From positions 1 through 64,000 of the forward strand of contig JAVBJN010000044.1 of assembly GCA_031546985.1 (NCBI GenBank): DNA of 64,000 nt. The letters run 5' to 3'. This DNA is from JAVBJN01 sp031546985. Lineage in GTDB: Bacteria > Bacteroidota > Bacteroidia > Chitinophagales > Chitinophagaceae. The notes under the pieces are model-generated. The model was not told the DNA's origin, made no database searches, and saw only the letters and a program-made list of their open reading frames with translations. The position numbers and the translations under genes were made by a program. Shown here one piece after another: positions 26,736 to 33,904 of this stretch; the stretch's first letter is position 1, and each line of letters begins with the position of its first letter.

Positions 26736-26995
26736 TCCGGAACAAATTCGGGGTCAATCATTTTTTCAATAAGTTTTCTTGATTTCTGCTGCTTTACCCA
26801 TCGTTCGATTTTTAGGGCTTCGGATCTGGTTGGTCCGCAGGAGAAGACGGCGACTAAAATCCATGGTCGGTACTTGGTGGTAAAAGTATTTTTGTCGGTA
26901 GTGTTGTGCTGCAATAGCCTGGCCCAAGGATCTTCGCTGGAACCGGTGTAATAAATGTTGAACTCTGGGCTGTGCAGCACGTATAAGTAAAACAT
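26690..26995 (-). CDS. GIY-YIG endonuclease-domain protein with tRNA-derived C-terminal tail
   Basis: The 101-residue protein has the compact GIY-YIG nuclease core: MFYLYVLHSPEFNIYYTGSS (the two Tyr motifs), then RLLQHN, TKYRPWILV and the catalytic Glu region SEALKIERWVKQQKSRKLIEK. Such stand-alone domains cut DNA and are spread by mobile elements. The last 14 residues (GTLAQLVRVPHMRD) are translated from the D-arm of a degenerate tRNA-Asn sequence. The gene lies between two 17-bp copies of the tRNA 3' end and may form a small mobile cassette with them. Whether the nuclease targets tRNA genes is inference. Confidence 0.8.
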   Translation of the reverse strand: MFYLYVLHSPEFNIYYTGSSEDPWARLLQHNTTDKNTFTTKYRPWILVAVFSCGPTRSEALKIERWVKQQKSRKLIEKMIDPEFVPDGTLAQLVRVPHMRD

Positions 26996-27033
26996 AAAAG
27001 GTTGTTGAGGGTTAGGGGAAAGGTATAAAACAA

Positions 27034-27061
27034 AACACCCGAAGCGTGTGCTTCGGGTGTT
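27034..27061 (-). terminator. Terminator after the sigma/IrrE operon
   Basis: AACACCCGAAGC and GCTTCGGGTGTT form a 12-bp stem around GTGT. On the minus strand a T-rich tail follows, placed to stop leftward transcription from the operon ending at 27305. Confidence 0.75.
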
Positions 27062-27070
27062 TAAGGTGCT

Positions 27071-27087
27071 CCCCCTTCAGGACTTGA
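27071..27087. repeat. 17-bp direct repeat, copy 2; possible attachment site of the element
   Basis: This is an exact second copy of CCCCCTTCAGGACTTGA, here within GGTGCTCCCCCTTCAGGACTTGA. On the minus strand that is a well-formed tRNA-Asn 3' end running into GGGGGAGCACC. It marks the left edge of the mobile region. The remaining ~215 bases up to 27305 hold no gene. Confidence 0.5.
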
Positions 27088-27304
27088 TAATTAATTGAAT
27101 ATCAAGTATATATTGTTGTGGTGCAATATAAAATGCAATAGTTTTTAATGATATCTCATTTATGTCTTTTCTGCATAAAATACCTAAATTAAGGACATAT
27201 TCCGTGAATAGTACCAGAGAGAATAGGGGAATTAAACACAGCGTTTGTAATATCAGTCATCATTGAGCCCTCTTTATTTCCCTTAAAAAGTGCCACGAGA
27301 AGCT

Positions 27305-28078
27305 TTATTTTTCCCATACTACACTTAACACTGTACTGTATTTAGGTGTTATAATACAAAACTCAAACATGGGAGTGTCCGAATCGTAATCCCTTAATTC
27401 AAACCATGTTGATTTGGATATTATCTGGTCAGAATCGTTTTTGAGGTATATTCTATTTTTAGAGTAAAATTCCTCAGCAACTGAATCACTCGGTACGTTT
27501 AATTTAGTTCTATCAGGAATCCAATACCTGAATTGGTCCGATTTTTTCCAATACTGAATCTTTCGGTCTTTGCTGTAAAAGACGCAAAGTGGATGTGGGC
27601 CAAGTTCAACATATCTGTAAATGGTTGAGGTAAGACTCGTATTAAATCTGTTGGACAAATTTCTTATTAGTTCGGCTCCAAATTTTTGTTTGAAGCAAGC
27701 TTTTTTGAATAGTTCTGAAGGCATTAATAGCTCCGTAGCAAAATCATTCGCCTCTTTTTCTTGTATTCCATGTTTGTATGCTTCAAGAGTAGAATAATCA
27801 TCCGAAAAGGTCGCTTCTTTATTAGCATGAAGCAATATATGACCTAATTCATGAGCCAGGACAAAGCGTTTTTTTTGAGGAAACTCAATGGCACAATTCA
27901 ATGAAACTATTGACTTGCCGTTTTTCATCACCATCCTTCCATCACAGTTGTTTAACGGAATTTCTTGAACAATGCCATCATGGTAAATTATTAAATCCTC
28001 AATCGATGTTTGCGTGGGGTCATCTATACCCAAAGAAGAAAGTAGCTGTTTTGCCTTTAAGACAGGATTGAGATTCAT
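27305..28078 (-). CDS. ImmA/IrrE-family metallopeptidase, third gene of the sigma-like operon
   Basis: This 257-residue protein has the ImmA/IrrE (COG2856) zinc-peptidase core: FVLAHELGHILLH (His76, Glu77, His80), followed by QEKEANDFATELLMP, where Glu109 is the expected third ligand. The C-terminal half (residues 150-257) is an extra domain that could sense a ligand. Members of this family cleave repressors or regulators after DNA damage or other stress. The start overlaps the end of the preceding small gene by 4 bp, so it is the last gene of a leftward operon: sigma-like factor, small helical protein, protease. This operon diverges from the type III CBASS operon at 29238. I infer that it cleaves the small protein to free the sigma-like factor. 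Confidence 0.85.
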   Translation of the reverse strand: MNLNPVLKAKQLLSSLGIDDPTQTSIEDLIIYHDGIVQEIPLNNCDGRMVMKNGKSIVSLNCAIEFPQKKRFVLAHELGHILLHANKEATFSDDYSTLEAYKHGIQEKEANDFATELLMPSELFKKACFKQKFGAELIRNLSNRFNTSLTSTIYRYVELGPHPLCVFYSKDRKIQYWKKSDQFRYWIPDRTKLNVPSDSVAEEFYSKNRIYLKNDSDQIISKSTWFELRDYDSDTPMFEFCIITPKYSTVLSVVWEK

Positions 28079-28473
28079 TGCTGATCAGTCTTTTCTAATT
28101 TATCAATCAAATCTAAAATCTCAGTTTCATTAAGGATTTGCCGTAAATTCTCCTCATCCAGCTTCTCTAGGTTTCGAAATTGGAGGCTAGGGGATCTTTG
28201 TTGTAGCAGGCAAAATATAGCTTCTTTAGAATCCACAGCAGCAACTTGAACTAAGGAAATAGCCTTTGCGTATAAGTCCATCATGACTTTTTTCTTTGAA
28301 GCTACCTGGTGCTGGAAAAATAATTGTCTAATCTTTTGAACCCCCGTAGTTTCAATTTTTAAGGGGTCATAGCCATATTCTTTTAATGCCTCATCCAAAG
28401 CTAACGCGTCGGAAGTCGAAGCTTCCATATATGACTCTATGAGTGTTTCTAAATTGATTTTTTTCGTTGCCAT
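28075..28473 (-). CDS. Small helical protein, candidate protease substrate or anti-sigma factor
   Basis: The 132-residue protein is predicted to be fully helical and charged. Its N-terminal half contains DALALDEALKEYGYDPLKIETTGVQ, a pattern (xxxGYDPxxLxxxG) I associate with small proteins found near IrrE-type proteases. I recognise no DNA-binding motif, signal peptide or membrane segment. The gene is 12 bp downstream of the sigma-like gene and overlaps the protease gene by 4 bp. That arrangement fits an anti-sigma factor or adaptor held between a regulator and the protease that removes it. This role is inference from position, length and composition only. Confidence 0.7.
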   Translation of the reverse strand: MATKKINLETLIESYMEASTSDALALDEALKEYGYDPLKIETTGVQKIRQLFFQHQVASKKKVMMDLYAKAISLVQVAAVDSKEAIFCLLQQRSPSLQFRNLEKLDEENLRQILNETEILDLIDKLEKTDQQ

Positions 28474-28485
28474 TTTTTTGCGTTA

Positions 28486-29103
28486 TTAGTGAGCGTATAT
28501 TTTAGTAATGATCCGCTTACCCTTCTTTATCGTATTATATACATTCTTTACATCAATGCTGTAATTTTCTGCAATTACTCGAGGAGGTATTTCATCCAGC
28601 CATTCGCAGAAAACAATAAAGCTATCAGCATCTTCCCCAAAAGCAGCTTCAATTTGGCCCCATCTTTCTTGTGTAATAATTATTTCTAACTGCGTTTCTC
28701 TATCCACCCCTCCTTCTACTCTACAACAATCTTCTAATGCTTCTTGCTCATTAAACTGATCTGAGTTCATGCCATTGTCGGCAAATGAAGGTTCAGTTTT
28801 TTGCACAATCGATTTAACGGAAGATTTTATATGGTTCGAAATCAGGCTTTTTACGACAAGTTTCAAGTGGATAAGCAAATCCGGATGTTTGGCATGATCC
28901 CATTTCCTTTCCCCTTCAAACAACTTCTTAATGGCTTCCATAGCAAAATCCTCTCCATTAACGGAGTCGATTTCTGATCTGGGTTCAAATCCAATTCTAT
29001 TAAGCCGAAGCTCGGCATATATAATTAGTTGTTTTAATATTGTACTCCATTGATTATCAGTTAATTTATGAAGCAGGGTTAAGGTTTCTAGGTTGGCTGC
29101 CAT
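28486..29103 (-). CDS. Sigma-70/ECF-like RNA polymerase sigma factor
   Basis: With the start at 29103 the protein has 205 residues. An N-terminal region resembles sigma region 2 (VNGEDFAMEAIKKLFEGERKWDHAKHPDLLIHLKLVVKSLISNHIKS). The C-terminal part resembles a region 4 helix-turn-helix (FCEWLDEIPPRVIAENYSIDVKNVYNTIKKGKRII). It should bind RNA polymerase and direct it to specific promoters. The frame extends further upstream, with ATG codons at 29142 and 29190. I prefer 29103 because the longer forms would run through a perfect 12-bp inverted repeat in the divergent intergenic region. It is the first gene of an operon with a small helical protein and an IrrE protease, facing the CBASS operon. 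Confidence 0.75.
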   Translation of the reverse strand: MAANLETLTLLHKLTDNQWSTILKQLIIYAELRLNRIGFEPRSEIDSVNGEDFAMEAIKKLFEGERKWDHAKHPDLLIHLKLVVKSLISNHIKSSVKSIVQKTEPSFADNGMNSDQFNEQEALEDCCRVEGGVDRETQLEIIITQERWGQIEAAFGEDADSFIVFCEWLDEIPPRVIAENYSIDVKNVYNTIKKGKRIITKIYAH

Positions 29104-29126
29104 CGTTAAAATAATATTCTTGTCTC

Positions 29127-29195
29127 TAAATATATGCTCCATTTTCTCATTTTTTGCCAGGCGTGGCAAAAAATGTAACAGCAGGAGCATATTTA
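29127..29195. promoter_or_regulatory. Nested inverted repeats between the sigma-like operon and CBASS
   Basis: The inner element at 29148-29175 is a perfect 12-bp inverted repeat: CATTTTTTGCCA, loop GGCG, TGGCAAAAAATG. It sits inside an outer 9-bp repeat, ATATGCTCC (29132-29140) and GGAGCATAT (29184-29192). Both lie in the 134-bp divergent promoter region, so they are likely regulator-binding or transcript-structure elements controlling the two operons. Confidence 0.6.
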
Positions 29196-29237
29196 GTAAA
29201 GAACGATTTTCTAATTAATAAAATTAAAGGTTAAAGT

Positions 29238-30251
29238 ATGGGTCAGTATAGTACCAAAAGCAAACTGCATGTGCGAATCAGGAACTTTGTTGATTGGATT
29301 GCGCCTGAGAAAGAAAAAAGAGACGCGATCAAAGCACAATCGGATGAAATCAGGAAAAAAATTAAAGCCAAGGCTGAAGAAGATGGCCTTACTGTAACGG
29401 ATATGCCGTATTCCGGGTCTTTTGCATCAAAAACAGGCTTGAGACGACATTTACGGGGAGAAACTACTGTAGAGGGGCAGGATATTGATATCCCATTCGT
29501 AGTAAAAAAGGATAAGGAAACGGAGTTCGAACCTCTGATTAAGCGGTTCAAAACTTATGCAGAGAAGGCGTATCCCACGACAAAAATATCCACGACAAAA
29601 AGTTCCGTTAAAATGGAGTTTGAAGGCTCTAAACTTACGTACGACATTGTGCCCATGTTTGCGACAGATGATTCTTGCAAGCAGATATTGATTCGGGAGA
29701 ATGGAGATATAATTAAAACGTCCATTCAGGATCACCGCAAATTTATTCGTAATCGGACAAAAAAAACTGATGATGAGGCCGGAGTTGTTGCGTTTAATGA
29801 AATGATCAGGTTATTAAAATGGTGGCGTGAAAACAAACAGCAAGCATCTAATGAGATTATTGTTTTACCTAGCTTTCTGGTCAACCTATTAGCAGCCAAA
29901 GCATTAGAAGTATGCAAGGTAGATACAACTTATGCTCAGACATTGGCAAATTGGTTTTCATATCTGGCCTTCATAATAAAAGAGAAAAATACAGTTTGGT
30001 TCGACGATTATTATAAGGTGCCTAAGCCGGACTCTACAAAGTCTTGGAATGTTTTAGACCCGGTAATGGTGGACAATAATGTAGCAAAATCATGGAGTAG
30101 TTGGGAGGTACAAGAACTGGCAGATTGGTTGCAGGAAGCCGCTGAGGTCATGAATAGGGCAATTGTAGCGGACATGCAAGGGCGTGACAATGATAGCCTT
30201 CAGCAGATGCAGATACTTTTTGGTAAAATATTTTCGTCACACTGTGACTAA
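29238..30251 (+). CDS. CD-NTase (cyclic oligonucleotide synthase) of a type III CBASS
   Basis: The 337-residue protein is a cGAS/DncV-like nucleotidyltransferase. Visible motifs are GSFASKTGL (Gly60, Ser61), the metal-binding DID (Asp82 and Asp84) and the third acidic residue in YDIVPMF (Asp136), so the active site is intact. Such enzymes make cyclic di- or trinucleotides after phage infection. The neighbours (HORMA, TRIP13-like ATPase, SAVED effector) identify a type III CBASS, where the HORMA protein activates the synthase. CdnC or CdnD clade is likely from this pairing but not proven. The gene starts 134 bp from the divergent sigma-like gene and is followed by the HORMA gene after 8 bp. 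Confidence 0.9.
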   Translation: MGQYSTKSKLHVRIRNFVDWIAPEKEKRDAIKAQSDEIRKKIKAKAEEDGLTVTDMPYSGSFASKTGLRRHLRGETTVEGQDIDIPFVVKKDKETEFEPLIKRFKTYAEKAYPTTKISTTKSSVKMEFEGSKLTYDIVPMFATDDSCKQILIRENGDIIKTSIQDHRKFIRNRTKKTDDEAGVVAFNEMIRLLKWWRENKQQASNEIIVLPSFLVNLLAAKALEVCKVDTTYAQTLANWFSYLAFIIKEKNTVWFDDYYKVPKPDSTKSWNVLDPVMVDNNVAKSWSSWEVQELADWLQEAAEVMNRAIVADMQGRDNDSLQQMQILFGKIFSSHCD

Positions 30252-30259
30252 TAAATAAA

Positions 30260-30760
30260 ATGAAAAAAATGAGTATGAGTTATACATTTTCGGGGACAGA
30301 TACCTATTCGGTAGCAGACGTAAAGGCTGTTATGCAAAGTACTTATGAAGACATTATTGGCTTTGCAAATCGTAAAATGGCAGAATATGGCCAGACGGAA
30401 AAGTGGATTGAGGATTTAACCTATTTACTTAAGAAAAGGGCTTTAAAAGCTTTCGAACTTCAGCTGTACAATGCAAACGGTAGCTTTAAAAGTTACCGCT
30501 ATGATGTCAATGCTTGGGGCGTATTGTCTTCTGGAGAGAAGTCAGGTGGTATAAATTACTTTGAATTTCCTTCTGATACAAAAGTGAAGTTGTATGCTGA
30601 ATTGAATGCAGAAAGTACTGCTTATAATGAAGTTTACACTGAATTGGTTGATAATCGAGGATGGGGTACTTCTGGTTCAGCCATGAATGGAAGCTCCACA
30701 TATGAGAGAAGCTACGTTAGCAATGATCTACAGTTAAAAAGATCGGTAATAACAAAATAA
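30260..30760 (+). CDS. Bacterial HORMA-domain protein (CBASS activator)
   Basis: This 166-residue protein begins with MSYTFSGTDTYSVADVKAVMQSTYEDIIGFAN, the typical first strand and helix of bacterial HORMA family 1. Next come FELQLYNANGSFKSYRYDVNAWGVL and a C-terminal segment that would form the movable safety belt. In type III CBASS the HORMA protein binds a closure peptide and then switches on the CD-NTase; the TRIP13 ATPase resets it. Three Met codons lie close together at the start (30260, 30269, 30275); I use the first. The gene sits between the synthase (8-bp gap) and the ATPase (5-bp gap). It is a single HORMA gene, not a pair. Confidence 0.82.
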   Translation: MKKMSMSYTFSGTDTYSVADVKAVMQSTYEDIIGFANRKMAEYGQTEKWIEDLTYLLKKRALKAFELQLYNANGSFKSYRYDVNAWGVLSSGEKSGGINYFEFPSDTKVKLYAELNAESTAYNEVYTELVDNRGWGTSGSAMNGSSTYERSYVSNDLQLKRSVITK

Positions 30761-30765
30761 ACGAG

Positions 30766-31641
30766 ATGGATTTACAATTGATTGAATCGAGACACCCAGT
30801 TGAACCTGCTCAACTGGCATATGATAGTCTTGTAGCTATTGATGCGCAGAAAAATGCGCTGCTAAGTATGTTGAGCTTTTTCTTCGACAAAGGGCGGTTG
30901 GAATCGTGGCACAAAAAGCATCACCAATCTAAACTTGTCTTTCTGAATAATGTAGTAACGGGAACTCCTTTGATTATACTTGAAGGTGATGTTGGTTGCG
31001 GAAAAACCGCACTGGCAAACTGCATAGCAACACCTTTGGGGAAGTTATTAGAAAAGCGAGTATTCTGTTTTGAAACACCATCTAACATAAGGGGTGGAGG
31101 AAAGGTTGGTGAGATATCCAACCGCATAACCGAAGCCTTCACGCAAGCAAAGTCAAAGATCAAAGGGCATGATATCGGAATCTTCATTATTGACGAAGCT
31201 GATGATTTAGCAACGGATCGAGAGCAAAATCAGGCTCACCATGAAGATAAGGCTGGGCTAAATGTGTTGATCAAGCAAATTGACTCTATTGCCAAGGAAA
31301 AAGCCAATTTGGCAATTATTCTTATCACGAACCGCTTGAAGGCGCTGGATCCTGCAGTAGTTCGAAGGGCCACTCAGGTAATTACTTTCGTCAGGCCAGA
31401 TCAGGTAGGACGAAAAAAGGTGTTTCAATCTTTACTACTGGGTACCAAAACCACTGAGAAAGATCTTGATGAGTTGGTTACAGCCTCCGGGAAGAAGGAT
31501 AGACTTTACAGTTTTTCAGATTTAGTACAGAGGGTTGGACGGCAAGCATTACTTAGAGCGATTGAAGAAGATAGATCGTTTGATAAAACAATTTTGCTTG
31601 AAACCTTAAGTTCTGTAGAACCATCACCAACCATTAAATAA
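30766..31641 (+). CDS. TRIP13/Pch2-like AAA+ ATPase of a type III CBASS
   Basis: This 291-residue AAA+ protein has Walker A GDVGCGKTA (Lys80), Walker B IFIIDEADD (Asp143, Glu144), sensor 1 LITNR (Asn189) and an arginine-finger-like VVRRA (Arg200-201). In CBASS these ATPases unfold the closed HORMA protein and thus restrain the immune response until infection. Length is normal for the bacterial versions, which lack extra N-terminal domains. It lies in a tight operon between the HORMA and effector genes, with gaps of 5 and 7 bp, and should be co-expressed with them. Confidence 0.9.
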   Translation: MDLQLIESRHPVEPAQLAYDSLVAIDAQKNALLSMLSFFFDKGRLESWHKKHHQSKLVFLNNVVTGTPLIILEGDVGCGKTALANCIATPLGKLLEKRVFCFETPSNIRGGGKVGEISNRITEAFTQAKSKIKGHDIGIFIIDEADDLATDREQNQAHHEDKAGLNVLIKQIDSIAKEKANLAIILITNRLKALDPAVVRRATQVITFVRPDQVGRKKVFQSLLLGTKTTEKDLDELVTASGKKDRLYSFSDLVQRVGRQALLRAIEEDRSFDKTILLETLSSVEPSPTIK

Positions 31642-31648
31642 AGTTCGA

Positions 31649-33448
31649 ATGAATAAAGAAACGAAACCGCTAATAATAATTGCGCACTACGGGTTAGATA
31701 AGAAAATTACTAGAGAACAATGTGAGGCCGTACTTGTTGAGAAGGATTTTTCGATTGTGGAGTTTGTTGATTTTGAAGCAGGTTACGCAAAGCTCAATGA
31801 GTTGTATGATCTCCCTTTTGAGAATATAGCCTTAGCTCAACAAAGAAAGTTTGCAGATATAGTAAAGCCCCTGTTGGATAAATATCCCAATGGACATATT
31901 GCCTATTTTGGCCTGACTCCGATACCAGTAGCCTTTCATTTTGGATATTTAGTCGGCAATACTCATTCTTTTACTATTTATCAGTGGCACCACCAACAAC
32001 AAAAGTGGTTTGCAGAAGTTGAGCCGCCTTCCGCAGGATATTTATTTGAGATTAAACCATTATTGTTACCACAGGAAGTACAAAAGGGCAAGGGGGATAT
32101 AACTATAAGGATTAGCACTTCATTTAGAATTGATCCTTCAGCCACCACTGAAGTTGTTCCCAACCCTGCAAATGAATTTGACATTGAGCTAACGAACCCT
32201 CATGTTGATTCTCTTTATAGTCAAGCTAATATTATGGCTGTAACGAATGAATTTCAGGATGTTTTGAATACTTATTCGAACAAGTTAAGTGACCGAGAAC
32301 AGATTCACCTTTTTATGGCAGTATCCTCAGGTCTTCCCTTTGCTTTGGGAACAAGGATTAATACCAATATTTATCCTTTCATTCAAACTTATCAATTTAG
32401 CAGGGATCAAACGCCAAAGTACCGTGAGGCTATCCCTATATCGAGTGAGGTCAATGATAGAGTCCTTCTAACAGAAGACGATAAGGCGTTAGCTGATGGT
32501 ATAAGGCATGAATGGGAAACGCAGTTACAACAGAAAATAAAGCCTTTTATTAAGGCAGTAACAGGCAAGAAACCCGTGAACTGGATAGAGTCTATCTGCG
32601 AAACCGATGACGAGTATTCAAACGTAAGTCAGCATTTAAAAATGCCTTGGAGCCAAGTTACGGATATTGGGGGAACTACCTTAAAAGATGATAAAATTGA
32701 CTTGGATGAGAAAAACGTTGATGATGGTTTCGAATATATTGAGAAAAATAACTCTTGGTTACTTGATGATGGCTTTTTGTCGGGGCTAAAAAAAAGGTTA
32801 GATAAAAATAAGAACACTGATTTAAAGCAGGCAGGAAGATTATTTTTCTTTCATGAGGCGCTGCATTACAGTAAAAATGGCCACCGCCTAACAAAGGAAA
32901 TCGCAAACGGAATTGGACAGTTCCCTAAAGTGATAGAAGAGGCGGACTACCAGGCTGATGTATGGGCGTTACTTAGCGAGTATAAATATTGTCAGATACA
33001 CGATCCTGAAAAGCTAAAAGATGGTGTAAAAGTGTTCTTTTGTAATGCAATTGAAACTGCTGTAGAAACAATGTGGAGTTTTATGGATAATGGCGCTGAA
33101 CTTAATTCTATTCAAGTCCGTGGGATGAATAGGTTTCTAAATTGGTACTGGCAATGGGTAAAGATTGAGGATTTGGATGGTCAAGGGAAGCTTGAAGAAA
33201 TAGTATGTATCTTTTTTGATAAACCTACAATTGAATTTGCAGGAGCGCCTATGACTTTGCGTGCACATCGTACGTATTTTAAGCTAAATGTCAGGCAGCA
33301 AGAAATTTTTCAACTGGCTGCATTTTTAAAAAACCGTGTGTATCGTTTTGCTCCGAATTCTATCCAAAGTATAGTTGATGGGTTTATGCAAATGAATGGA
33401 GAAAAAATAAAAAATTGTCTTAAAAATTTCCAAGCTACTATCCTGTAG
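31649..33448 (+). CDS. SAVED-domain CBASS effector fused to a C-terminal HExxH metallopeptidase-like domain
   Basis: Residues 1-~265 match the SAVED cyclic-nucleotide sensor. Key blocks are IAYFGLTPIPVAFHFGYLVG (84-103), ITIRISTSFRIDP (151-163), FDIELTNPHVDSLYSQANI (177-195) and IHLFMAVSSGLPFALGTRINTNIYPFIQTYQF (219-250). An acidic linker (about 340-375) leads to a second domain with FFFHEALHYS (His402, Glu403, His406). About 24 residues later comes VIEEADYQADVWALL, where Glu430 or Glu431 could be the third zinc ligand. This is a gluzincin-like pattern. The domain order is reversed from the usual effector-SAVED layout. I infer a protease switched on by the CBASS signal and acting on host proteins. 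The gene is the last of a four-gene operon and has a terminator 120 bp later. Confidence 0.85.
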   Translation: MNKETKPLIIIAHYGLDKKITREQCEAVLVEKDFSIVEFVDFEAGYAKLNELYDLPFENIALAQQRKFADIVKPLLDKYPNGHIAYFGLTPIPVAFHFGYLVGNTHSFTIYQWHHQQQKWFAEVEPPSAGYLFEIKPLLLPQEVQKGKGDITIRISTSFRIDPSATTEVVPNPANEFDIELTNPHVDSLYSQANIMAVTNEFQDVLNTYSNKLSDREQIHLFMAVSSGLPFALGTRINTNIYPFIQTYQFSRDQTPKYREAIPISSEVNDRVLLTEDDKALADGIRHEWETQLQQKIKPFIKAVTGKKPVNWIESICETDDEYSNVSQHLKMPWSQVTDIGGTTLKDDKIDLDEKNVDDGFEYIEKNNSWLLDDGFLSGLKKRLDKNKNTDLKQAGRLFFFHEALHYSKNGHRLTKEIANGIGQFPKVIEEADYQADVWALLSEYKYCQIHDPEKLKDGVKVFFCNAIETAVETMWSFMDNGAELNSIQVRGMNRFLNWYWQWVKIEDLDGQGKLEEIVCIFFDKPTIEFAGAPMTLRAHRTYFKLNVRQQEIFQLAAFLKNRVYRFAPNSIQSIVDGFMQMNGEKIKNCLKNFQATIL

Positions 33449-33568
33449 CTATTTAATTATTAATGAGAATGATGTGAAGCGCTATTTATTTTTTGTAGCC
33501 TGTATGTGTATTTTATTAATAAACCGCTATTTCATATCTTTAGTTGTTACCTACCCATAAATTAATAA

Positions 33569-33595
33569 CGGGCTATGCCATTTTGGTATGGCCCG
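33569..33595. terminator. Terminator between the CBASS and transfer operons
   Basis: CGGGCTATGCC and GGTATGGCCCG pair over an ATTTT loop (two G-U pairs), followed by a T-rich stretch. It separates the convergent CBASS effector gene and the last gene of the leftward conjugation operon. Confidence 0.75.
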
Positions 33596-33596
33596 C

Positions 33597-33893
33597 TTAT
33601 TTTTGAAATGGTGTAAGGCTTATTTTGCTCCCTCTTGTGCGCTTAAATGAGGGGGTGTAGTTGATATAGCCATACTCACTAAGTTCCCTCATACACTTGT
33701 AATAAGTTTTTGGAGAAGACACTTTTGCTAAATTCATTATTTCGGATTTGAATGCCACCAAAGGCGAGGCGAAATCCTGGTCCATCCAATATTTTAACAA
33801 TGCCGCATAGATTCCAATATGGGTGATGCTGATCCTCTGATCATTTTCAATGGCCGAAAAGAAATCTGACAATGGTTTTAGCGTGTCATTCAT
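33597..33893 (-). CDS. Small winged-helix-like protein of the transfer region
   Basis: The 98-residue protein resembles the small helix-turn-helix proteins found at the edge of Bacteroidota conjugative elements. A helical first part (ISITHIGIYAALLKYWMDQDF) is followed by a winged-helix-like segment (IMNLAKVSSPKTYYKCMRELSEYGYINYTPS) with a basic tail. It could regulate the element or act in replication. It lies 11 bp downstream of the paralogous pair of accessory proteins and is the last gene of the leftward operon. The function is not established. Confidence 0.65.
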   Translation of the reverse strand: MNDTLKPLSDFFSAIENDQRISITHIGIYAALLKYWMDQDFASPLVAFKSEIMNLAKVSSPKTYYKCMRELSEYGYINYTPSFKRTRGSKISLTPFQK

Positions 33894-33904
33894 AAATCAC
33901 CTAT

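Noticed and set aside
31649..33448. Lon-SAVED or SAVED-CHAT protease
   Set aside because: No Lon Ser-Lys dyad or caspase His-Cys pattern is visible; the C-terminal domain has HEALH instead.
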